This document shows positions 1 through 8,888 of a DNA stretch of 64,000 nucleotides, piece by piece. The notes under the pieces are model-generated. The model did not search any database. It saw only the letters and a list, made by a program, of their open reading frames with translations, and was not told the origin of the DNA. This stretch comes from Pelagomonas calceolata (lineage: Eukaryota > Sar > Pelagophyceae > Pelagomonadales > Pelagomonadaceae), in assembly GCA_918797485.1 (NCBI GenBank), contig CAKKNE010000005.1, positions 3,410,001 to 3,474,000 on the forward strand, given 5' to 3'. The number at the start of each line of letters is the position of its first letter. The first letter of the stretch is position 1. Made by a program: the position numbers and the translations under genes.

Positions 1-944
1 TACGCGAGACCAGTGAATGGGCTCGTGGCTCCGGTGTCAACCAGGTACTGAACGCCAGCTCCGATGGCAAGAAGATCATCCCTTGTCGCCGCGGATATCG
101 CTCCGAGGTCATACAGCCCCTGCACGGCGGCCGTCGCGATCGACGTGACGATGATGGGCTTCGTCGTGTAGGACTGGTTGAGCTTCGACGTGAAGGTGAG
201 GGCGAACGACTTGTCGAAGAGGTCGGCGAAGCACGCGTCGGTGATGGTCTCGTCGCTAGCTGCGCCGCACTGCGTCGCGCCGTCCTTCGCGATGCCGTCG
301 CCGAGCGCGCCGGCGCCGATGAGCGTCACGGTCTGCGTCTGGTTCTTGCGCGCCTGGTCCAGGTTGTTGCGCTCGTCCATGACGTCGTTGCCCTGGGGGC
401 ACATGCGGCGCGAGCAGTCGATGTCCGTGTAGCCCGGCTCGCAGACGCACATGCGCACCTTGCCCGAGTCCCAGTTGGGCATCTGGGGGACCTTGGCGGC
501 GCCGACGCCGATGCCATTGGCAACTATGTTGCCGTTGGCATCGGGGACGCCGGCGTAGTCGCCGTAGACGGTGCCGAAGGTCACGTCCTCGGCGTAGACG
601 CACTTGCCGTGGCCCGAGCAGTCGTTCGGGCAGGTCTGGAGGCCGCAGCCGCGGCCCGCGTAGCCCTCGAAGCACTCGCAGTCGCCCGAGCCGCGGTCGC
701 AGACGCCGACGCCGGCGCACTCGGCGTACGTGTGGATGTTGCCCGTCTTGTCGGGGCCGGCCGACCAGGCGACCTGGTAGGGGCAGCGGCGGTCCGAGCA
801 GTCGCCGCCGTCCTGGTCGCCCATGACCCAGTCCTGGTAGCACGTGCACGTGTCGTCGGCGCCGCACGTGCCGTGGCCGCTGCACGAGTTCGGGCAGGCG
901 GCGTGCGCCGTGGTGGCCGCGAGGGCGAGGAGGGCGAGCTTCAT
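1..944 (-). CDS. Secreted EGF-like multi-repeat protein (partial)
   Basis: The frame is open from an ATG at 944 to the window edge, so the C-terminus is missing. Residues 1-15 ([15 protein letters not shown]) form a clean signal peptide, followed at once by a Cys-rich EGF-like module with the pattern [12 protein letters not shown] second copy reads [11 protein letters not shown], and further Cys-rich loops follow ([29 protein letters not shown]). After about residue 180 the Cys content drops and a mixed alpha/beta region begins, which I do not recognise. Tenascin-type EGF repeats in stramenopiles are usually on extracellular or cell-surface proteins; that role is inferred. No intron is needed across the 944 bp. 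Confidence 0.8.
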   Translation of the reverse strand, partial: MKLALLALAATTAHAACPNSCSGHGTCGADDTCTCYQDWVMGDQDGGDCSDRRCPYQVAWSAGPDKTGNIHTYAECAGVGVCDRGSGDCECFEGYAGRGCGLQTCPNDCSGHGKCVYAEDVTFGTVYGDYAGVPDANGNIVANGIGVGAAKVPQMPNWDSGKVRMCVCEPGYTDIDCSRRMCPQGNDVMDERNNLDQARKNQTQTVTLIGAGALGDGIAKDGATQCGAASDETITDACFADLFDKSFALTFTSKLNQSYTTKPIIVTSIATAAVQGLYDLGAISAATRDDLLAIGAGVQYLVDTGATSPFTGLA

Positions 945-1259
945 GAGTGGCGGGTTCGCGGGGCGGCGTCGATGCCAGAGAAGAGGGGCTGCCCCCAGAT
1001 TGCTTTTCTTTTATTGCTCCCACTCCCCGCAGCGCGTGGAGATGGGACAGTTGCGCGTGTGGCGGGGTCGTGGGACGCGGCGAGGCGTTCGCTGGTTTTT
1101 TTGGGAGGCGGGTGGCGGAGAGGCTGATACGATCTGGGCGCAGCGGCACTCCAAAAGTAAAGTATCGGGGAGTGAGAGGTGAACTCATGAGAGAGCCCCG
1201 GAACGCATTTGAATTACTACGTATGCACAACATAGAAACTTATTCACCACAAAAAACAA
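945..1259. other. Intergenic region between two minus-strand genes
   Basis: This 315-bp stretch holds the 3' flank of the TTL-type gene and the upstream region of the EGF-like gene. I see no recurring promoter element and no coding frame with support. Its GC content falls toward 1130-1260, as expected for untranslated DNA here. Confidence 0.5.
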
Positions 1260-2582
1260 CTACAACCCGCGACACGCGCGCGGCTCCGGCGTCGCCCCGC
1301 CGTTCGCGAGGACCTCGAAGCCTCGAGCCTCAGCAAGAGCAATCGCCGCCGCGTGGGGCGGCTTTTCGTTATACGAAGCGTCCTTGACGGCGAACACGAC
1401 GTCCAGCAGGTCGGGCACGAGCTTCAGGACGACGTCGCGCACGGCCTTCGTATTTGTGGGCAGGCCGCAGCCGCTCTGCACTTCCGAGAGGTACACATTC
1501 AGGTTGGCGTCGATCATGACGTCCAAACCCAGCAAAATAAACGCGTCGTGCGTCTCGCGCGGCTCGAGCAGATGCTTTTCGGTACTTTCGTAGGCCCGCC
1601 AGACGTCTTGGATCGTCTTGCGGATGTGGCAGTCGACGTAGGCCGCGGGGTCAGCGGGCCATCCTTCTCGTTTCTCCGACGAAAGTTGGTCCCACAGCTC
1701 TTGCATCGATCTTCGCGTCGATTCGTCATGGGAACTATGGCCGCCCTGCTGCTGCGCCGCATTTGTTAGGTGAGTGCCCTTGCCTCCACCCGTGAAGTTC
1801 GACGCCGACACCCGCAAAGTACCGCCTCCGTAAAGGACGAGCTCCGGTCGAAACGACGCGACGACCCAGTAGACCCGCAGATCAAACTTCCTGCCATCAG
1901 GGGTCAGTAGCAAATCAGACACGTATCTTTGAGCTAATCTATCTTTCATTGATCTTTTCACAGAAGTACCATCTAACACATCCCTAGCGTTCTGCACTAA
2001 CTCGATACCTTTCCCCCCGTCCGTGCCCGGCCGCTTCACCAACCACTTGATGGCACTTGATGGCTCTTCCTCCAGGGCGACCTTCGCGAAATTGGCTGCT
2101 TGTACCTTATCAGACAGGTCATACGTCTCGGGCACCCACCGCGCCGCAGCCGTGCCCTGCAGCCTTCGCGCCAGGTTGCGCTTGTGCCCGATATCTCGCT
2201 CCCGTCGGACATGGTTCACGAGCTGCCACTTCTGGACATGGCCCCAATCTATCAATTGCTTGCGCTGGTACCACAGTACCTCGGCCTCTTCGGGGTTTTT
2301 GGTCTGGCGCCAGCCTCGCTTGGTCAGAGCGGCGGCCGTGTGTGAGGACGAAGGCTGGGAGTAGAAGTGCTTTTGAGCTTTCGGTGGGACCTGGCGGTCG
2401 ACGTGCCGTGCTACTCTTGCTGGTGGTCGGAGCTGGTGCTTTGGGATTTGAGGCTGGCTTACTGTGGTTTCGACTTGTAACGGCTCGAGCTGGTAGAAGG
2501 CCAGCAGAGCTACAAACGTTAATGTTACGGTGGCGCAGGACGTGATCAGGCGGGCGCCGCGGCGGCGGCGCTGGGCTGGCAT
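1260..2582 (-). CDS. Tubulin-tyrosine-ligase-like (ATP-grasp) protein, membrane anchored
   Basis: This is a 440-residue protein if the ATG at 2582 is used; an upstream in-frame extension to 2699 is possible but less likely. Residues about 12-32 are a single hydrophobic segment after an Arg-rich start (MPAQRRRRGARL), so it looks like a type II membrane protein. The rest matches the TTL family: the ATP-binding WLVKRPGTDGGKGIELV at about 180, RKFDLRVYWVV at about 235, and the metal-binding end DVMIDANLNVYLSEVQ at about 360. TTL enzymes ligate amino acids to protein tails. A transmembrane anchor suggests a Golgi or ER-lumen substrate rather than cytosolic tubulin; this is inference. Confidence 0.8.
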   Translation of the reverse strand: MPAQRRRRGARLITSCATVTLTFVALLAFYQLEPLQVETTVSQPQIPKHQLRPPARVARHVDRQVPPKAQKHFYSQPSSSHTAAALTKRGWRQTKNPEEAEVLWYQRKQLIDWGHVQKWQLVNHVRRERDIGHKRNLARRLQGTAAARWVPETYDLSDKVQAANFAKVALEEEPSSAIKWLVKRPGTDGGKGIELVQNARDVLDGTSVKRSMKDRLAQRYVSDLLLTPDGRKFDLRVYWVVASFRPELVLYGGGTLRVSASNFTGGGKGTHLTNAAQQQGGHSSHDESTRRSMQELWDQLSSEKREGWPADPAAYVDCHIRKTIQDVWRAYESTEKHLLEPRETHDAFILLGLDVMIDANLNVYLSEVQSGCGLPTNTKAVRDVVLKLVPDLLDVVFAVKDASYNEKPPHAAAIALAEARGFEVLANGGATPEPRACRGL

Positions 2583-3068
2583 GGTTTGTTGCTTGTATTG
2601 TTGTACGCTACGGCGTGAAACTTGCAGCACGGTTTTGTTGCGGCAGCGATGCAGCGCGTGTGGACTGGTAGCTTGCACGCAGTGCAAAGAAATATGCAAG
2701 CAAGCTCGCTCCGCTGCCGAGATGCCAGGGACCCCCAGGCAGAGCTAGAGCTAGAGAGACTCTAGAGTTTTTTTCTAGCAGTCCCCGAGCGCTACGAGTC
2801 CTGCGCAAGACGACTACGACGCGACGGACGCATACAAAAAAGCTGCGACACTCTCGGAACCCGGGAGAGGCGATTTGAGACACGCGCACGCGACACAGGA
2901 GAGGGCCGCGCGCGCGGGCTTCACGGCTCAACGCACTGTGTCGATCGCTCCGACGACCTCGCGGGCTGCCCCCGCCGACGCGTCCCCACGCCCGCGGCGC
3001 GCCCGGCGCCTCCAAGGCAGAAACAGGCGGGCTGCCCGCGAGACGCGGCGGCCGGCCCCGACGAGACC
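2583..3068. other. Divergent intergenic region
   Basis: This 486-bp stretch separates the minus-strand TTL gene from a plus-strand small gene, so it must hold both promoters. Around 2741-2780 there is a cluster of CTAG words (GAGCTAGAGCTAGAGAGAC and TTTTCTAGCAG) that resembles but does not match the recurrent promoter element described below. Nothing else is recognised. Confidence 0.4.
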
Positions 3069-3377
3069 ATGGACCTCCAGTCCGTCATCGCCTTCCAGAA
3101 GAGCCTCTCCGAGCCCGCGCGGCTGAATGAGGACGCCCAGCCGGCGAACCCGACGCTGCGCGCGCTCGACGCGGTCCACAAGGACTACCTCAAGCTCCAC
3201 CGCCGCGCCACGAAGAGCTACTGGGCCCAGCCCGCGTCGCCCTCCATGGCGCGCAGCGACTCGACGCCGTCGACTTCGACGACGCCCGCGACGTCGCCCA
3301 CGAACGCCCAGGCGCGGCCAAAACCGGACGTCGTCGAGGGCGCCTTCTTCTCGCAGCCCGGCTTCTGGGACGTCTGA
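3069..3377 (+). CDS. Small hypothetical protein, 102 aa
   Basis: The frame runs from ATG (context GACCATGG) to TGA and is followed by the convergent end of the SNF2 gene 73 bp away. The first 55 residues are helical and charged (MDLQSVIAFQKSLSEPARLN, then an HKDYLKLHRRATKSYW segment). The middle is Ser/Thr/Pro-rich and the last residues read FFSQPGFWDV. No domain is recognised and there is no signal peptide. The balanced N-terminal helix and good codon phase favour a real gene. Confidence 0.55.
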   Translation: MDLQSVIAFQKSLSEPARLNEDAQPANPTLRALDAVHKDYLKLHRRATKSYWAQPASPSMARSDSTPSTSTTPATSPTNAQARPKPDVVEGAFFSQPGFWDV

Positions 3378-3450
3378 CGGCGGCCCGGTCCCTTGTATTC
3401 CCTGTAATCATAAGTGTCTAGAACCAACTTGATCGAACTTAGTATGTGCA

Positions 3451-6108
3451 CTACTTGCTACAGAGCAGCAGCGCGGCCGCCTTCGGCATGGAGCCGCTCG
3501 AGAACTTGAACACGCCCGTCTTCAGCTTCGAGTGGAACTCCTCGATGGCCTCCTCGACGGTACCCTTCATGATGAACTTCTTGAGGAGCACGCGCCGCGT
3601 CTGGCCGAGGCGGTGGATGCGGCCCGCGGCCTGCACCTCGTCGCCCGGGTCGACACAGGGGCCGAGAAGGTACACGACGTCCGCCGCCGTCAGCGTTATG
3701 CCGACGTTGCCCGCGCGCATTGTAATCACAAAGACCTTGTTGCCGTGGTCCGACGCCTGGAACTTGCGGATGGCCGTGTGCCGCGACGACGCGCCCGTGC
3801 TCCCGCTGAACTCGAAGATCGTCCAGCTCGGGTACCGCGCGCGCAGCTGCGCGACGACCTCCGTGTGCACGTCCCGGAACTCCGTGAAGATGACCGCGCG
3901 GCAGCCGCCGCTCGCGCCGCGCGACCGCAGGTCCGCGAAGAGCGCCTCGCGCTTCACGCGCGACTGCTGGCACGCCTGCCGGTGCCGGGTAAGAGCCATC
4001 GATAGACCGAAGGGTTGCGTCGGCGGGTTCCGGCGGCGGTACGCGCTCTGGGCGAAAGCTGCCCGGTACATCTGCTGCTCGGCGGTAGTCTGGTCGAGCA
4101 GGACCGTGGACACGACCTCGTCCGGCAAAGACAGGGCCGCGGCGCCGCCGATGCGCTGAGCTTTCGTGTGTCTTATAATAACTCTCCGCAGGGCGGCGAC
4201 GAGCTTGTCCCGCGCGCCGCGATGGTGCATACTGGTGTCCCGCATCAGACCAGAGAGCTCCTGCGTTGGCTGGTCGATGATGCTCGCTTGGGTCATCAGA
4301 TCGTAGACGCTCTTGCTCATGGGAGTGCCGGTAACGGCCCACTTGTGCGTCGCCCGGAGCTCGTGGATTCGCGTGTGCGTCCTCGCGAGGTGGCACTCGT
4401 CGATGACGATGCGGTGAAACTGCGCTCCGGCGATGAGCGCGTTTCCGAATCTGTTGGCGGTGTAGAACGGCGTCGTGAACCTGTGTGGAAATCAACCAGT
4501 GAGTTAGGTTAGTACGGGCGTGGCGCGCCCCAAATTTGATTTCCACACAGTCGTGAACGTCGAGATCAGGACGTCGACGTCTCGCCAGTCCCCAATCCCT
4601 CGTTTCGTAAATTTCCCGCTTCCGTAGAAGCGCTGCACTCTCAGGCCCGGCGCGAACTTCTTGAATTCGTCTTCCCATTGCCCGACGAGCGACACATTAG
4701 TTAGTACGAGCGTCGCCTTGAGCGGGAGCCGCGGCCCGGACCAGCCGGGGGCCTGGCCACCCGGAGTCCGCATGAGCAAGCGCAGCATCTGGGCCCACTG
4801 CGTCTCGCTGCCGCGGCTGTGCGTCGCGCGATTTGCCAGGCACGTCGCGATGACGACCGCGGTCTTGCCCATCCCGACCTCGTCACACAACCAGCCGCCC
4901 CGCGTGCCCTTGGCACCGAGCGTCGGCAGCTCGCCGCCCGTGCGCCGCTCGACGTTCAGCATGAACGCGAGCGATTGTCGCTGGTACGGCCGGAGGGTAA
5001 TGCCGGTCGTGAAGCCCGCGGGAGCCTGCGCCTCCTCCGGGTAGACGCGCGTCACGGCCTCGAGGATGGCCTCGACGTTGTTACCGCGCGCGACCGGCGT
5101 GACGGTGACCGCTGCCATCGTCGTGCCGCGCGCCGCCAACTGCTGCGCGCCCTGCTGCGTTTCGCCGCGCGCGTGCGCCGCCCGTTCGGCGCGCCACCGC
5201 GGGTCGCCGTGTCGTGCAGCGCAGTGCGTGGCCCACTGCGTGCACTTCGCCGCCGGTGCGTCGCAGACATAACAATAGCAGTTCGCGCACCGCTTCGACG
5301 CGTCCGCCGCGATCGGGAACGTCGTGCAGTGCTCGCGAGAATGCGGGAAGTCCGTGAGCGCGCCCGCGTGCTGCGTGATCTGCACCTCTTCGTCGTCGTC
5401 GTCGCCAGTAGCAGTCGGCGGCGCTTGCGGCGGCGGCGCCGGGGGCGGCGGCGCGACCTCCATCACGTCGTCTTCATCGTCATCGTCGACGCGCGCGCGC
5501 TTGGCCGACGGCGCTGCGACGGACGCCTCAAACTTGAACCGCCGGCCGCAGATCTCGAAGACGTCGCCGTCGCGCACGTCGCGCGTGGCCTGGGGCGCGA
5601 GCGGCTGCGCGTTGAGGAGCGTCGAGTTCGCGGCCTTGGCAAGATTGACCAGCGACACGCGCGCGTTCTGGTCGACGCGCACCTCGGCGTGATGGCGCGA
5701 GCAGTGCGCGATCGCGATGCGCACGTCCGACGAGAGCGCGCGCCCGAAGGTGACGGTCGCCGCCGCGCTGGCGTCCAGCGGGATGCGCTCATAAACGTTG
5801 CCGGTGGATTTCAGGTAGCAGATGATGTGGCCCGCGGAGGGCGGCGCCTCGCGTTTGACGGATTCGGAGTCCCGTCTGGCGGGCTCCGCCGCCCTGGCAA
5901 AGGGCTCCGCCGCCCTGGCGGGCTCCTCCGCTCTGGCGGGCTCCTCCGCTCTGGCGGGCTCCTCCGCTCTGGCGGGCTCCGCCTCCGGCGCCTCGTCCTC
6001 GGAAGCGTCCGGCGAGCAGAGGTCGATCGGGCCCGTGTCTTTCTCTTTTTCTTTCTCGTCGTCGCTGCTGAAGCAGAGGTCGATGATCATTTTCTCTTTC
6101 TCCGCCAT
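3451..6108 (-). CDS. FHA-domain SNF2-family DNA translocase (Rad5/Rad16-like)
   Basis: There are two exons, 6108-4559 and 4480-3451, giving 859 residues; the 78-bp intron is an introner element. The N-terminus has two SUMO-interaction-like motifs (MIIDLCFSSDDE; PIDLCSPD) and an EPARAE repeat. An FHA domain (about 105-190) is followed by a Cys-rich motif CANCYCYVCDAPAAKC (about 265-300). The SNF2 motor then has the P-loop DEVGMGKT (about 408), the Walker B DECH (about 545) and the helicase-C motif QAAGRIHRLGQTRR (about 805). I see no RING inserted between the lobes, unlike Rad5/HLTF. FHA plus SUMO-binding motifs point to recruitment by phosphorylated or sumoylated chromatin during DNA repair; this is inferred. 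Splicing restores LISTFTTPFYTANRF across the junction. Confidence 0.9.
4481..4550 (-). mobile_element. Introner element 1 (70 bp) acting as an intron
   Basis: The element has perfect 15-bp terminal inverted repeats, CTGTGTGGAAATCAA at one end and its reverse complement at the other. It is flanked by an exact 8-bp target duplication TCGTGAAC (4473-4480 and 4551-4558). On the gene strand the duplication reads GTTCACGA, so its GT serves as the 5' splice donor, and the element's own terminal CAG is the acceptor. A TACTAAC branch-point consensus lies inside. The host frame is broken by a stop if it is not spliced. Confidence 0.93.
5879..5986. repeat. 18-bp tandem repeat inside the SNF2 gene
   Basis: Three perfect copies of an 18-bp unit (GGCTCCTCCGCTCTGGCG) lie at 5921-5974 with degenerate copies on both sides. 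On the gene strand they encode a Glu-Pro-Ala-Arg-Ala-Glu repeat in the disordered N-terminus before the FHA domain. The perfect copies imply recent slippage, so copy number may vary between strains. Confidence 0.85.
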
Positions 6109-6298
6109 GCTGCTTTCAGGAGGCTACTCGATGGAACGATCCACTGTGTCTCTACACGGCACGCAGCGCGAATTTGATGCGATCACAGCAGTAGCGCAAT
6201 TGCAGTAGGCAAAGCGCGCCGGCTCACGTGCCTGTACGCCGTCTGTGGCCCGCAGCGCAGCCTAAAACGACGCAAAAGCAATTTGCTTGCCAGCGCAC

Positions 6299-6320
6299 CT
6301 AGCTGCAGTAAGACACTAGC
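6299..6320 (-). promoter_or_regulatory. Recurrent GCTAGTGTCTTAC promoter element, copy 1
   Basis: On the minus strand it reads GCTAGTGTCTTAC, then CTAG closing the second half site. It lies about 190 bp upstream of the SNF2 start codon and points toward that gene. Confidence 0.6.
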
Positions 6321-6390
6321 AAAAAAAAAGGCTCGCCCACTAGTCCTAGCACCGTAACAATGACTTCCAGGGTACAAAACTTTACAAAGA

Positions 6391-8649
6391 CTACGCCTCC
6401 ACCACACGCGAAGGCGGAGGACTCGACTGCGACCGCGCCCGAGAAGGCGGCGGCGACGGCGTCCCGTCGCGGAAGCGGTTCTTGCGGCGCTCCGTCATCG
6501 TCCCCTTGTCCGCCGTCTGCACAGGCCGTCTCCGGTGCTGAAACAAAGCACGCGTCGAATAGGCGCCAGCGAGCAAAGCAACAACAACGGGCCCGACGCC
6601 GCCGGCCCTCAGAAACAGCCGCAGGCCCCGCCACGCTCCCATGGCGACCTTCGCAGTGACTTTGGCCACGGCCACGGCCACGGCCAGCGCCTCGAGGGGC
6701 CCGAGCACGACCGCCGCCGCGACGAATCCCAGAACGGAAAACGCGGCCACGTACCAGAAGGCCGAATACATCGCCACCAACACCATGCGTAAAGCGACGG
6801 CGGCGACGACGGCCGCCACGGCATAGGCCGCGTAGGCCGCATCTAGCTGTGTCTCCGGTTGCGTCTCGGGCTGCGTCTGCACGGCCGCCCGTTTCTCGGG
6901 CGTCGCGACTTTCGTAGCCAGACGTGGCACGGCCGGAGCCTTCTTCGTCGCCACCGTCGAAGTTGTGGTACTCTTATCAGAAGAGAGCCAAGCTAAACCG
7001 ACACCACCCTCGGTACCAGACACGTCGTCCGCCGTCCAAGGACCGGCACCAGGCTTCAGGTGGAAGACGGCGCCCGTCGTCTTCCGCGGCCGCGGCCCCG
7101 CGGCATGGAGCGCCGCCTCCAAGTCGTCGGTGCAAGCCTGGGCCGCCGCGCGCGCGTCTCCCCAAAAGCGGGACGCGTAGTCATTTGAGAGTTCTGGCGA
7201 CCACGCGAGTATATCATCCACATGAAATCTCAAAGCTGCTCGCTCCAGCGCACTATCGACGGCGACGGCCATACTTGAACGATCGAGCGGCGCGAACGGG
7301 TATTGCCTGGATCTCCCCAACCTTGAGCGTAACGACGCGTCCTCGAAGGGGTTCTGGCGCGTAGACGAGCAAGGAATCCGCGGAGCATCATTGATAGCAA
7401 TAGATAGAACGTCTCTCACATTCGCGCCGTCGTTCCACGCTTGTACAACGGCATCCTCGAAGCAGTTCGACGTGAAGAAGAAGAACGTTTCCGACAGCGA
7501 CGCTACTTTCGTATGATCTCTTTTATGCGTCATCGTGCCCGAGCTCAACGCTGAATGTAATTTCTCTCTGAAGAGTGAGGGATGTGCTTTTTCGACCTCG
7601 TCGAAGACGACGACACTTCGGGGCGTGTCCACCAACAAATCCACCAGACAAACGCCCTGCTGCAGTCCTGGTGGCGCTCCAAACAACGCGTTCGCGTCCT
7701 CGACACTGGCATAGGACTCCATCGCCAGTCTGTGGAGCGGATAGCCCAGCGCTTCGGCGGCGGCTTCCGCTAGTCTCGTCTTGCCCGTCCCGGGGGCGCC
7801 ATACAAGTAAAATGACGTCGGAGGCGCGTGGACGACTTTTTGTGATGTCCGAGCCTTGGCCAAGGCCACAGCTCGTCTCACGGCATCCACCGCTTCCGTT
7901 TGACCGGCCACATGATCCAACGCATCCCTCTTCTTTTTATGTTGCTTGTAGTACGCAGAAACGCGTTGCAGGAAGGGCGCCGGCCCGTCGAGGCCACCTC
8001 GGACGAAGACGCCCCTCCTCTGGGCTTTCTGTGTGAGTGAACCGGCGATGCGAGACGGCCACTTCCGCCGCGCTTCGTCCTGCACCCTCTTATCTAATTT
8101 CGAGCCATCCAGCGCCGCTTCACTTTCTGACGCTAATGCACTAGAAGCCAAATTTGTCGAGACCACCCAAACAAATTTTGAGCAGTCAAAAACCTCGTCC
8201 ATGGACGCGTGGCCGCATCTTGTGGAACCCCAAAAATACGCCGCGCTCGTCTTGAGGAGCCACAATGGTGCATTTTCTTGGAAGACGACGACGCCGTACC
8301 TGCCTCTCCTTTTTTTGAGGTACGACGCCACGGATTCCCAGCTCGCGTCGGCGCAGTCGTCGCCCTCGCAGTCGATTGTTAATATCGAAGAGAAGGCTGC
8401 TGGTGGGGCTCCTGCTGCTTTCGCGGCGGTCCGCAGGGCGCATTTCAGAGCGTTCGCGTGCGCGGCGCGGTCGCCACCCAAAACAACATGGTAGCTGCCC
8501 GTGCTCACGTTGGCCTCCGTGTCCTGGATCCACTTTGTTAGAGACGCGTCGGCTATACTGGAGACGGCGCCTCCACAATCAGGGCTGCTCCTGGCGGCTG
8601 CCAGGGCCGGGGCGAGCAGCAGCGGCCACAGCTTGGTTATGAGCAACAT
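6391..8649 (-). CDS. Secretory-pathway AAA+ ATPase with degenerate first module (torsin/Clp-like)
   Basis: This 752-residue frame starts with a signal peptide (MLLITKLWPLLLAPALAAA). Residues about 50-200 resemble an AAA core that has lost its P-loop (VVLGGDRAAHANALKCAL). The active module follows: Walker A YGAPGTGKT (285-293), Walker B SVVVFDEVE (about 345) and a sensor-like FFFFTSNCFEDA. After a 100-residue linker the C-terminus holds several hydrophobic segments (about 610-710) and ends in an Arg/Ser/Pro-rich tail. Torsin and Clp-type AAA+ proteins remodel proteins in the ER and nuclear envelope. A divergent AAA+ neighbour with its own signal peptide, 239 bp away, suggests the two act together. 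Exact substrate is unknown. Confidence 0.75.
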   Translation of the reverse strand: MLLITKLWPLLLAPALAAARSSPDCGGAVSSIADASLTKWIQDTEANVSTGSYHVVLGGDRAAHANALKCALRTAAKAAGAPPAAFSSILTIDCEGDDCADASWESVASYLKKRRGRYGVVVFQENAPLWLLKTSAAYFWGSTRCGHASMDEVFDCSKFVWVVSTNLASSALASESEAALDGSKLDKRVQDEARRKWPSRIAGSLTQKAQRRGVFVRGGLDGPAPFLQRVSAYYKQHKKKRDALDHVAGQTEAVDAVRRAVALAKARTSQKVVHAPPTSFYLYGAPGTGKTRLAEAAAEALGYPLHRLAMESYASVEDANALFGAPPGLQQGVCLVDLLVDTPRSVVVFDEVEKAHPSLFREKLHSALSSGTMTHKRDHTKVASLSETFFFFTSNCFEDAVVQAWNDGANVRDVLSIAINDAPRIPCSSTRQNPFEDASLRSRLGRSRQYPFAPLDRSSMAVAVDSALERAALRFHVDDILAWSPELSNDYASRFWGDARAAAQACTDDLEAALHAAGPRPRKTTGAVFHLKPGAGPWTADDVSGTEGGVGLAWLSSDKSTTTSTVATKKAPAVPRLATKVATPEKRAAVQTQPETQPETQLDAAYAAYAVAAVVAAVALRMVLVAMYSAFWYVAAFSVLGFVAAAVVLGPLEALAVAVAVAKVTAKVAMGAWRGLRLFLRAGGVGPVVVALLAGAYSTRALFQHRRRPVQTADKGTMTERRKNRFRDGTPSPPPSRARSQSSPPPSRVVEA

Positions 8650-8888
8650 TTGAGCGCTTTTATCGATCGCTTGCGTTCAGCGTGCCATACATTGGCGCGT
8701 AACAGGCGCCAGAGCTCGGCTGTGCAGGGTTTTGCAGGCAGCCAAATTGCTCCGTTGCGCCGTACGCAGCCTCCTTCACGGGTGGAGTCACGATACGTGC
8801 TCCAAATAACCACAGCCACCAGCTGCAGAGAAGGGAGGTCACCCAAAGGCTGCAATAGACTGCTGCACTGGCAGCCTGCATCGATAAC

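Noticed and set aside
4504-4558. Read-through end of SNF2 exon 1 (a short tail ending in a stop)
   Set aside because: The sequence is the introner itself; splicing restores the conserved helicase order, so the gene is not truncated.
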